A stretch of 64,000 nucleotides of DNA from Turritopsis dohrnii. Taxonomy: Eukaryota; Cnidaria; Hydrozoa; Anthoathecata; Oceaniidae. Both the position numbers and the translations under genes were made by a program. Positions 11,704 through 21,540 of this stretch are shown here, piece by piece (position 1 is the first letter of the stretch; every line of letters begins with the position of its first letter). The stretch spans positions 310,001-374,000 of the forward strand of contig BQMF02000379.1 of NCBI GenBank assembly GCA_027922465.2, read 5' to 3'. Below the pieces are notes generated by a model, which saw only the letters and a list, made by a program, of their open reading frames with translations, had not been told where the DNA came from and searched no databases.

Positions 11704-13753
11704 TAGTTGTTCATATTTTATTGATCTTTTCCTATTTCTTTGTTTATATTTATTTCCCGGATTTCTGTTTATGTAGTTGTTACATTCAGCCTCATTCTTA
11801 TGTATCTTATTGATTAACGATCGAACAGCTTAAGTAATTATCCTGTGCTACTAAAACTTCATATAGAATGATTAAAGGTAACTATAGATGGATTGACTAC
11901 ATAAAATCGGCAAAAATTTATATTATAGTTATTGGGGATCAGAAAGTTCTTGACTTTTGCATTTTGTGATCGTAAAACGACGGCAGTGGTCGTAAATTTT
12001 GATCTATGATCTTCAGTTACCTTAAATGATTTATTAAAAACGTATATCATCGAAGTTGTTCTTAAACTAAGCTATGATTTCTGTCTACAGGGAAATTCAA
12101 GAGAGTTTTGATTTTGCAGTTATTTTTCATGGTTTTGCAACTTATTTCATTTCGTTCGTCATTTTGTCTGTTTAATGTTGAAGATTTTGTTATTCGGGTT
12201 CCCCAGGGACCTTCCATATAGCTTTCATAAAGTCAGTTAAATTTAAGAGGTAGTTTATAGAGTGAAACTTTTGCCTTGTCTAATGTAAATCAATTGACCT
12301 GCGATTAGACATTGTCAATACTTTTACTTTAGAATGAAAGAGTTTTCATAAGTACAAGTCATTTGATTTACATTAGACAAGACAAAAGTTGGACCGTATA
12401 AAATACACAAAAGAGTTTGTCCCTTTTAACAAGGTCTTTTTAGCTTATTTTACTGTTTTTTCAAATGTTTTTTCTTGTTTGCTTTTAATTTTTTATTTTA
12501 TGTTGAAGATTCTAGCAGTTAAAAAAAGTGTTGTTTTTGAAATCCTTCTGAAAGCAAATGACCCGCATAATGAAAAGAGTCATCTGTTTCTTCTGAAAAT
12601 TAAAAAAGCAAACTAATGCTGGTATAGTGGAGTAGTTAAGATCATTAACTTCATCAACAAAATGGTAATCAGTCAGATATACCGATGAGATGTATTGTTC
12701 GTTTTATTTCAACCATAATACTAGTTGTCCATCTTCTGTAAGAAAAGCAATCATTATTTCGTGTATGAGAAAAGCAATAGTGTTGGAATGGTAATAAAAA
12801 GGAGCTATTATAGAGGTGTTAACGATCCGTCATTTGGGTAAAAAAAAAGATATCATTCATATTCACATTCCGAGTGAGATCACGCTATCTTTTGGTTGAA
12901 AGTCTCTTTCTTATGCTTGAAAGGCAAAGCATTAACTCGTTTAACCTTAAAAGAAGTATTGACAAGTTTTATTGATCCCACACTTTTTTTTATCAAGCTA
13001 TCGACAATACAATGTTATCGATAGCAGTTGACCCTGGAAATAGTTCCCTTAAACTGAAAATAATGGTAAAAAAATTAAAGGAGAATCGAAAAATTCGCCT
13101 TAAACTAACATTCTCCCTATTGCATGTATTTTCTGCAAAATAGTTCCCTTTAAACCACTATTAGATACGTGGGATTACCCTTAAACTTCGTATATCATGT
13201 TGAATCCTTACGCTAATCTGTAAGGTGTTATGACACGATATTAAAGGGCATCCCTTAACTTCCAGAAGTCTCCCCAGAGACTATCACGTAGATTCTCTGT
13301 TAGTTTAAGAAACCTAGATTTATATATATAGTTTTTCTCCTTAAACCGGGATTGTGCAAAAATTCCCCACAATATGAAAATTAGATATAGAAAAATTTAA
13401 GGGGAATCTTATATTATTGATAAGCCTCAAATTTAAATCTGGCACTGTAAACACATTAAGTTTATTATAAAGCTACTTAATATCAGGGAGGTGAAAAGCG
13501 ATTACTCACCATCAAGGAAATATTTGCTTTCACCCTAATGTGCAAATTATGCAACTTCCCCTTAATACTCAAATTAGGAGTATATATATATATATTTTTT
13601 TTTTCTTACACAAACGACAAAAGTATATAATACACGCGCGGATTTAAGGTATGTGAAACTGTGTGACCGACATACCTGTAAAAAAACTCAAAAAAAATGT
13701 AGTTTAGCATTTCTATACATTGCAGTGATTTGTGACGTACGTGTTATTTGCTT
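11704..13753. other. Non-coding stretch with scattered short repeats
   Basis: No supported gene. It contains a small foldback (12266-12390) and, from about 13030 to 13560, a loose series of CCCTTAAAC-like and TTCCCCTTAA strings in AT-rich sequence. An (AT)n tract at about 13581-13593 and oligo-T precede the DIRS element. Confidence 0.5.
12266..12390. repeat. Small foldback element
   Basis: Arms of about 26 bp (CTTGTCTAATGTAAATCA at 12274-12292 and its reverse complement at 12364-12382, extending outward through ACTTTTG) flank about 70 bp. The arms differ at one base. Consistent with a tiny MITE or a self-complementary remnant; no clear target duplication. Confidence 0.65.
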
Positions 13754-13845
13754 ATTTTATTTCATAAAATCTCTGTGATCTAATGCTGAATTCTCCTAAC
13801 CCTACCGCGCAAATGTAAGTGGTCCCTCGGACCACCCACAGCCTC
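13754..13845 (+). repeat. DIRS left inverted terminal repeat
   Basis: About 92 bp matching the reverse complement of 17931-18023 with a few differences. It contains the strings CCTAACCCTACCGCGC and GTGGTCCCTCGGACCAC, the latter itself palindromic. Confidence 0.92.
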
Positions 13846-14052
13846 TTTTAATCTTACTAGCGTAACAAGTGGAAAGTAAAGAAAACAGAAAAGTGAGTAT
13901 TTACATTAAATCTCAGTATATCTGCAAAAATTTCGAATAACTCAAAACCACATAAGTTGATTATAATTCCTTAGCACACTCACGAACCACATTTTACGAA
14001 AAGGTGATCGGAATGTGAGTTTTTTCTTCATTTCCTCTATCTTCACTTTAGC

Positions 14053-15483
14053 ATGAATGCAAGTGATCATCAACAAAACAACGAACAGATAGATGTCGTT
14101 GTACAAGAGGAAACTACTGGGACAGTAATCAACGCCAGTAACAGCACACGAAAACGAAAGTACAGTGAAACTGAGTCAGAAAGCCAAATAGACTCTGCTC
14201 AGCATGTTGATGATGAGGATGATTTTGAGGAGGAGGTTGAAGATGCCCCTCTTATAAAACGTTTGCAAGCCATATCCAGTGATAGCCACAGTGAATGGGA
14301 ACTTCCTGCTGACATGGCCTTATATGTTAATAAACAATTTTCGGAACATATTCCAGAAAAAGATCTGAACAATAGTATATGTGCAGACACACCAGCTCCT
14401 AGTAATATCATTGGAACATTAACACTCGATGATTTCTTGAGAGAACTGATGGAAGAACAAGGCAGTTACCTTCAGCTCTCTGCTGACAGGATGTTCAAGA
14501 AATTCCAACATAAAACTATAGCTATAATGGAACCATAAGGGAAAATATGGTTTACCCTCGACAATGCCATGAATACGAAAAGGCAAAAAGTTGAAATTAC
14601 ACTTGATGATTTAAAGGAGTATACTGAACAAAGTGTCATACTTCTTGGCCAAGTGTACAACACTATGTCATATCAACGACGATTGAGTGCTCTCAGCACT
14701 ATGATGAAGGAGAGCAAGGCTAAAGACATTCTTAAAGACAAAAAAGCCATGTTCACAATAAACTCTGATGAACTGTTTGGTGAAACGTTCAAGGAAGATT
14801 TTACCAAAACTATGAAAAGTAAAAAGAAATATAAAAAGCTGATCAAGAATTCACAGCCCTGTTCAACTTCTGGCAAGAAGCCTTTTCGAGGGGGCTCTCC
14901 ATCCGCAAGAGGAAGTAGTGGTGGAGGGCGGTCAGTATTTTTGGTTCGAAGAGACCATCAAACCTCACAGAATTTCCATGGATCAACAGGTAAGACATTT
15001 TCAAAATCCAACTTTGTATCTATGCCCAGACCAAGTCCAAGTAAACATAGACAATGTTCATCCAATAGTGAGAAAATTGTTTTGCAAGAACAAAACATTG
15101 CCACAAGTAACTTTAGCGGGTCGACTAAAATACTTTCTTCAAAATTGGGGAAAACTGACTCAGGACCAAACCATCCTATCAATAGTGAGGAGCTACGAGA
15201 TAGTTTTTCTGGAGGAACCTTATCAGGAAAAATTACCCTCCGGTGTTCACCTAAACCGGGAACAGAAAGAGTTAGTAAACCTAGATATAAAGGAAATGTT
15301 ACAAAAAGGGGCGATTCACCAAGTATCTCCAACACAGGGTCAGTTTCTAAGCAATATTTTCCTTGTGCCGAAAAAGGATGGAGGAAACAGACCTGTCATC
15401 AACCTGAAACATCTGAACTCTTTTATTCCCTACCAACATTTCAAAATGGAGGACTTCTTCTTTTAATGGAAAAACGATTTTAA
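14053..15483 (+). pseudogene. DIRS gag-like ORF with in-frame stop
   Basis: Starts at ATG 14053. The N-terminal half is acidic and Ser/Thr-rich with a basic KRKY stretch and DDEDDFEEEVEDAP; the later part is basic (KSKKKYKKLIKNSQ) and then Gly/Ser/Arg-rich (RGGSPSARGSSGGG), as in DIRS ORF1 proteins. One TAA at 14536-14538 interrupts the frame, and the same frame continues from 14539 with similar character. Beyond about 14960 the frame overlaps the RT ORF and is probably not selected. Without the internal stop the gag part would be about 300 residues. Confidence 0.75.
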
Positions 15484-17123
15484 TGGAAAACGATTTCATG
15501 TGCAAAATAGACTTAAAAGATGCCTATTTTTGCATCCCATTAGGTCCAAAATCAAGAAAGTATATCAGGTTCGTGTGGGAAGGAAACCTATACGAGTTTC
15601 TGTGCCTGTGTTTCGGACTAGGCCCAGCCCCACTCATCTTTACGAAATTAATGAAAATTCCTATATCAGTGTTAAGAAGGATAAGCCTAAGAGTGATAGT
15701 GTTCTTAGACGATATGTTACTAATGAGGAAAACCCGAGAGGAATTAATAAGGACAAGGGATACTTTGATTTTCATGTTACAACATCTAGGCTTTGTGATA
15801 AATCAAAAGAAATCACAGCTGATTCCCACTCAACAAATAGAATTCCTTGGGCTAAAAATAGTCTCAATAAACATGACATTAGGTCTCCCAGAGGGAAAGA
15901 TTCAAAAAATACAGAATCAGTGTGTGCAATTATTACACTCACAGGAGACAACTATCCTGGAACTAACAAAACTAATATAGGTCTTTTAACTTTTACGACT
16001 CAAGCTGTTTTACCGGCACGACTTCAACATCGATATCCACAAAATCAACAAATACAATGTCTAAACAGGTCTCACTCTTTTCAGACCAAAATTGTTCTAA
16101 ACAAACAGTCTTAGGTGGAGCTAATGTAGTGGAAAGAGAATCTTGTTCTACAAAATGGGAAACCTCTAAGGATAGGGGAACCAGACATGATCATTCAGAC
16201 AGATGCATCCAAGACTGGTTCGGGGGGGGGGGGGGGGTTGGTGGTATGCTCCACCGGGGGGAGGTGGTCATTCCAGGATCTGATAGCAGTCAAATTAGCA
16301 ATCCAAACATTTACATTCAGAAAAATTCCAAAGGTAATACATTTACAGATCGACAATATGACGGCCCTAAGCTATCTGTTAAAAATGGGGGGAACCCAAA
16401 ATATGGAACTTTTTAGATCTATCCAAAGAAATCTGGGAGTATCTGTTGGGCAAACAGATCACGATTACTGCAGAATACCTGCCAAGCAAAATGAACATTA
16501 CAGCGGACTGGGAGTCAAGAAATCACCTGGACCCAGCCGACTGAAAACTAGAACCACAAGTTTTCAAAAACATTACCAGACAAATGGGAGTCCCAGACAT
16601 GGATCTTTTTGCTTCTCGCCTGAATTTTCAAGTTCCAAGCTGTTTTTCATGGAGACCAGACCCGGGGAGCAAGGGTACAGATGCCATGCAACAGAACTGG
16701 AGAAACCACTTCGGATATGCATTTCCCCCGTTTTGCATGATCAGCAGAGCGTTGGCAAAGGTGCAGAGAGAGCAGGCTCGAATTTTGATAGTAACCCCAG
16801 CTTGGCAGGGTCAACCATGGTATCCAACCTTACTAGGAATGTCAGTAAAAAACCCCATACTACTTCCAAAGAGAAAGAATATTGTGTTGAGTCCAAACAA
16901 CATTTGCCATCCTCTAGCATTAAAAGACCAGCTCCAGTTAGTGGTGTGGTCAGTTTCAGGGAAATATTGGCAGCAGAAGGCTTATCTGCAGGAGCTTCAA
17001 AACTCATCACAGAGTCACGGAGACCAGGATCTGCATCTAATTACCAGTCGTCCTGGAATAAGTTTTGTGGCTGGTGTAACAAAAAACAAATTGATCCCTT
17101 TCAATGTGATGTGGATTATGTGA
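14918..17123 (+). pseudogene. DIRS reverse transcriptase/RNase H, frameshifted
   Basis: RT begins in the 14918 frame, with AGRLKYFLQNW upstream of FLVPKKDGGNRPVINLKHLN. A tandem duplication of about 17 bp (15470-15498) breaks the frame just before MENDFMCKIDLKDAYF. The 15483 frame then carries the fingers and palm with the catalytic VFLDDMLL. A 2-bp change near 15970 moves to GLLTFTTQAVLPARLQ. RNase H appears at about 16187 as IIQTDASKTG next to a 14-base G run, and later as QIDNMTALSYLLKMGGT; the glutamate normally found in the second helix is not visible at DLIAVKLAIQTF. The C-terminal connection (DMDLFASRLN, PAWQGQPWYP) lies in the 16584 frame after a TGA. Dead enzyme; typical DIRS RT/RH architecture. 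Confidence 0.9.
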
Positions 17124-17932
17124 TTAATTATTTGGCAGAACTTTTTGAAGAGGGATATGAGTATAGAACAATTAACTGCCACAGATCAGCAATATCAGCA
17201 TCTCATACAGCGGTAAATTCAACCCCAGTTGGTAGTCACCCAAGAGTGCGTTCCCTTTTAACGGGAATATTTAATAACCGTCCACCAAAACCAAGATACT
17301 CTTTTATCTGGGATATAGAGAAGGTATTGAATTATTTACGAGGCCTGCCTTCTAATGAAATGTTAAATCACTGTTTATTATTAAAAAAATTAGCTATGTT
17401 ATTAGCATTATCAGCAGCATCCAGATGCTCAGAAGTATGTCACTTAGATATAAAGTACATGGTTAAATCATCTGACTGTTATAAATTTACTTTCGATAAA
17501 CTCATTAAAAGTTGGCGCAAAGGACAGGCTCCTCCCTTTGTGGAATTTGCGGCCTATCCTTCTGAGAGAAATCAATGTGTTGTTGAAACTTTAGATTTTT
17601 ACCTAAATTTGTCTGAAAATTGGAGGGATAAGGGTCAAACACAGTTATTGTTGAGCTCCCTGAAACCACATAATGAAATAAAGAAATCTACAGTTGCAGG
17701 GTGGATTAAAAGTATTCTAGGCTTAGCAGGAATTGATGTATGCAAATTTAAGGCACACTCCACTCGTGCTGCTTCAACTTCCAAAGCAAGCATAGGCGGT
17801 TTATCACTTCAACAGATCATAAACAGGGGTAGTTGGTCAGGTGATTCAACTTGGCAGAAGCATTATCATAAATTTGTAATGAATGAGGCAAAGCAATATC
17901 AAGAATTTATTATGAAAAACGCTTTGAACTGA
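16817..17932 (+). CDS. DIRS tyrosine recombinase
   Basis: Open frame of about 371 codons from an ATG at 16817 to TGA 17930-17932; the frame is open further upstream to 16187, but there it overlaps RT/RH. The protein has an N-terminal core-binding SAM-like part (NYQSSWNKFCGWC, DVDYVINYLAELFEEG) and a C-terminal catalytic domain with the expected set: Arg in AASRCSEV, His-x-x-Arg in HSTRAAS, Trp in GSWSGDSTW, and the nucleophile Tyr in KHYHKF. In DIRS elements this enzyme integrates the circular DNA copy. No internal stop, unlike its neighbours. The true start is uncertain. Confidence 0.88.
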   Translation: MVSNLTRNVSKKPHTTSKEKEYCVESKQHLPSSSIKRPAPVSGVVSFREILAAEGLSAGASKLITESRRPGSASNYQSSWNKFCGWCNKKQIDPFQCDVDYVINYLAELFEEGYEYRTINCHRSAISASHTAVNSTPVGSHPRVRSLLTGIFNNRPPKPRYSFIWDIEKVLNYLRGLPSNEMLNHCLLLKKLAMLLALSAASRCSEVCHLDIKYMVKSSDCYKFTFDKLIKSWRKGQAPPFVEFAAYPSERNQCVVETLDFYLNLSENWRDKGQTQLLLSSLKPHNEIKKSTVAGWIKSILGLAGIDVCKFKAHSTRAASTSKASIGGLSLQQIINRGSWSGDSTWQKHYHKFVMNEAKQYQEFIMKNALN

Positions 17933-18023
17933 GGCTGTGGGTGGTCCGAGGGACCACTTACATTTGCGCGGTAGGGTTAGGAGAAATTCAGCATTAGATC
18001 ACGGAGATTTTATGAAATAAAAT
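17931..18023 (-). repeat. DIRS right inverted terminal repeat
   Basis: Inverted partner of the left ITR. It starts inside the tyrosine recombinase stop codon (TGA at 17930-17932), so coding sequence and ITR overlap by two bases. About 20 bp of similar sequence recurs at 18335-18375 in the same orientation. Confidence 0.92.
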
Positions 18024-18452
18024 TCCTTAATTACGTAAGGCGCGCAGCGCCGCAATGTAATTGGGATTTTAATGAATAAAATCGAAGTAGATCTAATGCT
18101 GTCCCACCCTCACCTTACCCATATCAATAGCCTATTTTGTTTATATTTTTTAGCATTTAGAGGTCGAGGTTTGTACTATACCCGGCTCTTACAACCGGGG
18201 TCGTGGTTATAAAAATTAGTGTAAATACGTTCAGAAGAGAATAAAAGCTTCACTTTATAAATATGTGTATTTAATGTCTGGGATGTCTAGATTATGTTGT
18301 TCGAGATGTTTGGCTGGGTGTGTTCCCCGGAGTTACACTTACATTTGCGCGGTAGTAGGGTTAGGAGAATTCAGCATTAGATCTACTTCGATTTTATTCA
18401 TAAAATCCTAATTACATTGCGGCGCTGCGCGCCTTACGTAATTAAGGAATTT
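18021..18452. repeat. Foldback abutting the DIRS right end
   Basis: 18021-18099 is the reverse complement of 18374-18452 with a few differences; the arms contain the GC-rich palindrome GGCGCGCAGCGCCGC within AT-rich DNA. The inner side of the right arm carries the same ACTTACATTTGCGCGGTAG and GGTTAGGAGAATTCAGCAT strings as the DIRS ITR. It is either an independent foldback using DIRS-like ends, or the remains of a second DIRS end or internal complementary region. Confidence 0.75.
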
Positions 18453-18931
18453 ACTGATACAGGAAGTAACTCCGTATATATCTCAAGTAATGTCTTTCAG
18501 AATTGTGCGAGCCGTTTTCGCATGCATATGTGCGAAATGCCTAGCCTAGACGACACAATATGGCACTCAATACTGCCCTTAAAAATTGCGGCAAAGAGGT
18601 AACATGACACAGGCTAGACCTAGGTATGTCGAGAAATCTATCTGCCATATTCAGCAACCCCATTATTGCTATTTTTCAATGGATGTGTATTTTGACTTCA
18701 AAATGTGACGTCAAAATTTAACTTGGTATTAAATGCAGCAGTGTGTTCAAGGCCAAGAACCCATTGCGTGCTTGGTAGGATAAAATATCAAAAACAGTAT
18801 GTTTTCAAACCACATTGTGCAAATATGTGCGAGAAATTCAAGCCTTATGCATGCTTTATTCATGGCCTCTCTCTGGATGAAAGTAAGTTATTTTTTTACT
18901 GAAAATTTCGAAGAAACTACTTTAAACGTAC

Positions 18932-19098
18932 AAACTTTCGCGGACAGAAACTTTCGCGGATTTCGCGGATTTTAGTCCAATCCGCGAAAGTTTGTCCCGC
19001 GAAAAATTCTGAATTGCTCGATCCGCGAAAGTTTATGTCCGCGAAATGTTTCAAAATAGGCCATCCGCGAAAGTTAATGTCGACGAAAAATTCCAAAA
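18932..19098. repeat. TTTCGCGGA / TCCGCGAAA inverted repeat cluster
   Basis: Several copies of AAACTTTCGCGGA followed by copies of its complement TCCGCGAAAGTTT, including TCCGCGAAAGTTTATGTC, within 170 bp. The halves can pair into hairpins. No coding content. Looks like a small foldback repeat family. Confidence 0.7.
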
Positions 19099-19410
19099 AC
19101 AGGGCATATCCTCATAACCCAACAAACATAAAAATTCTAACTTGATCAATATATAAGGTTTGCGGAGTGGGTGCGTGGAATCACCCGTTCGCCAGCGAAA
19201 ATATGGAATGCGTGAAAGCCGGATATTCATTCAACAACTTCCGACGAGCGAGTTGAATGCATGATGAATACGCATCCATACTGAAAGAAAATCTGTAATT
19301 TTTGTTAGTTTTCTTGAAACTAATGCAATGTATCCTATCAATGTAATATACATTTTAGTTATATTGCGATTCAAATTGAATAATATTTTCCTTTTCGCAC
19401 CCCCCTTAAT

Positions 19411-19546
19411 GGGCGCTATTTCCTTTTCGCACCCCCTAACCCTGTTTTAGGGTCAGGGTTAGGGTTAGGGCTAGGATCAGATACATTTAGGGAGGGGGGG
19501 GGGGGGGGGGGTGCGAAAAGGAAATAGCGCCCCTAAATGTATCTGC
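19411..19546. repeat. Foldback with telomere-like core and G18 run
   Basis: GGGCGCTATTTCCTTTTCGC at 19411-19430 is inverted at 19514-19533. A second inverted pair, CAGATACATTTAGGG (19478) and CCCTAAATGTATCTG (19532), is interleaved with it. Between them lies a TTAGGG-like stretch (GGGTTAGGGTTAGGG) and an uninterrupted run of 18 G at 19494-19511. Confidence 0.75.
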
Positions 19547-20625
19547 CATATTTTTTTACTATTGGCGCTCTTCATCATGGAGATAAAAATAACCCTAATC
19601 CTAACCCTTAATCCTGACCCTAAAACATCCTGGACGGAAAGTGGGAAATGCGAAAACGAAATAGCACCACTGAAAGAATATATGTAATTTTTTTTAGTTT
19701 TCTTGAAATGTATCCTATCAATGTAATGTACTTCAGTTATATTGCAATTAGACCTTATTACTGCGAATGTCGAAATACCAAACTGTGCTCCCTTGCCTCG
19801 TTTTGATGTGGTAATTTGATGATCTGAAATTGGCCCATAGCAAATTTCTGTTTTGAATAAATTAATATCAAGTAATGTCACAATATAAAAAATCAAAACA
19901 AGGTAAGGTTTGATAGTCTGATAACGTGCATTCAAGGATTTGATTTTGTGAATGTGGGATGGAGATAAAAAAGAGAAGGAAAAGAAAATGCTTTATGAAT
20001 CAATAATTTCCAGTTCTTTTATGCATAAGTACAGATTCAAAAAAATTCTAACACTCATAGTGGCAAAAAGAGCATGAATAAAAATAATCTATTATAAAAA
20101 AACAGCTTTTCCGAATGCATAAAGAAACACTAGGAAGTAAAACCAACAAGAAATACATAACAGACATCTTTTAAACTTTGCCAAAATATTCAGGTAACTT
20201 AACCCAGATATGATGAACAACATCCAGTTTTATGTTGCGACTTTAAATGTCAATCAACAAAATTCAATTTGTATACATAAAACATTCTTGAATTGGTCAC
20301 ATATTTCTTTCAAATGAGCGGAAACCGATTTGAATCAATGTTTCCTGACCACATATGCTGGAAATGCCTAACACGTCACATTTGTTACTCCTGTCTTGGC
20401 TCAGCAGTTCCATTGTTTCAAGTGTACCAGATTTTCCACGGCTATAGTGATTCGTCTCAATTCATAAATTGATATCAATTACTCTTGATAACGCCTTATA
20501 CACCTGAAATAGTAAAACCAACAGACAAATTATTAAGAGCATAAATTTCCCATTCACGATACTAAGCAAAATCATTATATATTTAACAAAATTATTTAAC
20601 ATAATCTATATATTAATAGCCGATT
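19547..20625. other. AT-rich sequence, no recognised gene
   Basis: Short CCCTAA-like strings near 19595-19625 continue the telomere-like theme of the preceding foldback. Otherwise no frame, motif or terminal repeat I can support. Confidence 0.4.
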
Positions 20626-21461
20626 CTCTGTCTGTCTGTCTGTCTGTCTGTTTGTTTGTCTGTCACGCAAAATGGTAGATTGAGTTGTGAGCGAAATTAT
20701 TTCTTTTTTTGTGTGCGACGTGAGTTCGAAGCAAATACATCGCAACCCCAATCGAACGTGACTTTTTTTGGCTGATGAACTAATAGGAATAACGTTTTGT
20801 TTTTATCATTATTGTTAGTTTTATATTCCACGTTGACTTGGCTTTGAAAACAGTACATCAACTAAAAACAAAGAAACTAACTGATTAAACATTTTGGACA
20901 AAAAGCAGCAGTGGCAGAACGTGGCAGCATGTGCGATTTGCCACTATCTCTTGCCTGACTGTCTGAGACGGGTGAACTTTTTTTTTGAGCAATCAAAATG
21001 TTTAAAAACCGATAGGTAAAAAAAGAGTATTATATCAAAACAAAATGTTTTTTTTTTTTTTTTGCTTTTCTTTTAACAAATTAATTTCTTCTTTTAATTG
21101 TTAAGCGTTCTGATCGAACGTTTTTTATTCTATTTATTCAATTAGCACGTGCCTTTTTTCTCTCCTCCGTCGTGATGTTTTTAAGAAGAGAAACTATTTC
21201 TTCCTTACGTTTGATAGCACCCATGTTAGAGTGGGTAACTTTTTTAAAACAAAAGCTAATAGAAAGTTGAAGTTTTCTCTCTCTACGTTTTGAGTGTATT
21301 GTTACACTGATAAAAGATTGGTTTTACCAGAGGTTGTGACTTCGAATCTACTTCTGGTTGAACACAAGTCTTACGAGCCGTTTATAAGGAAATTTGACGT
21401 TTATTGATACAGTGATACAAAGCAGGCGGACATGGGCGGCGAGCGACGCCGCCTTGGCGGC
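20625..21461 (+). mobile_element. Possible decayed Helitron-like element
   Basis: The right end has the GC hairpin GCCGCCTTGGCGGC followed by CTAT. It is the reverse complement of the GCCGCCAAGACGGCGTCGCTCG sequence inside the Helitron-like unit at 24673-25164, so the two share a family. The left end would be near the TCTG repeat. Terminal bases do not match TC...CTAG cleanly, so boundaries are tentative. Confidence 0.3.
20626..20664. repeat. TCTG/TTTG microsatellite
   Basis: Tandem TCTG units grading into TTTG. In many invertebrate genomes such a tract sits just inside the 5' end of non-autonomous Helitrons, which may be the case here. Confidence 0.8.
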
Positions 21462-21540
21462 TATTATGTATTTAATTTTGTTCGCTTGTGTATACATAAT
21501 TCACAACACACAGGACATCTGTTTTTATATATTTAACATA

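Larger units (their letters stand above)
13754..18023 (+). mobile_element. DIRS-type tyrosine-recombinase retrotransposon
   Basis: A 4.3-kb element bounded by inverted terminal repeats (13754-13845 and 17931-18023) encodes, in order, a gag-like protein, a reverse transcriptase with RNase H, and a tyrosine recombinase overlapping the RT/RH end. That gene order, inverted rather than direct repeats, and YR in place of a DDE integrase define DIRS elements. They integrate through a circular intermediate and leave no target duplication, and none is seen here. Gag carries an in-frame stop and RT/RH several frameshifts, so the copy is not autonomous, although its recombinase frame is open. Confidence 0.93.

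Noticed and set aside
14199..15335. Minus-strand open frames opposite DIRS gag/RT (14199-14411, 14958-15335)
   Set aside because: Shadows of the plus-strand gag and RT frames; no motifs.
19441..19480. True chromosome end
   Set aside because: Only a few degenerate TTAGGG-like units, with unique sequence on both sides; interstitial at most.
19477..19935. 152-codon minus-strand frame
   Set aside because: Its end is translated from the G18 run and the foldback; no motif and no good start. Judged chance.
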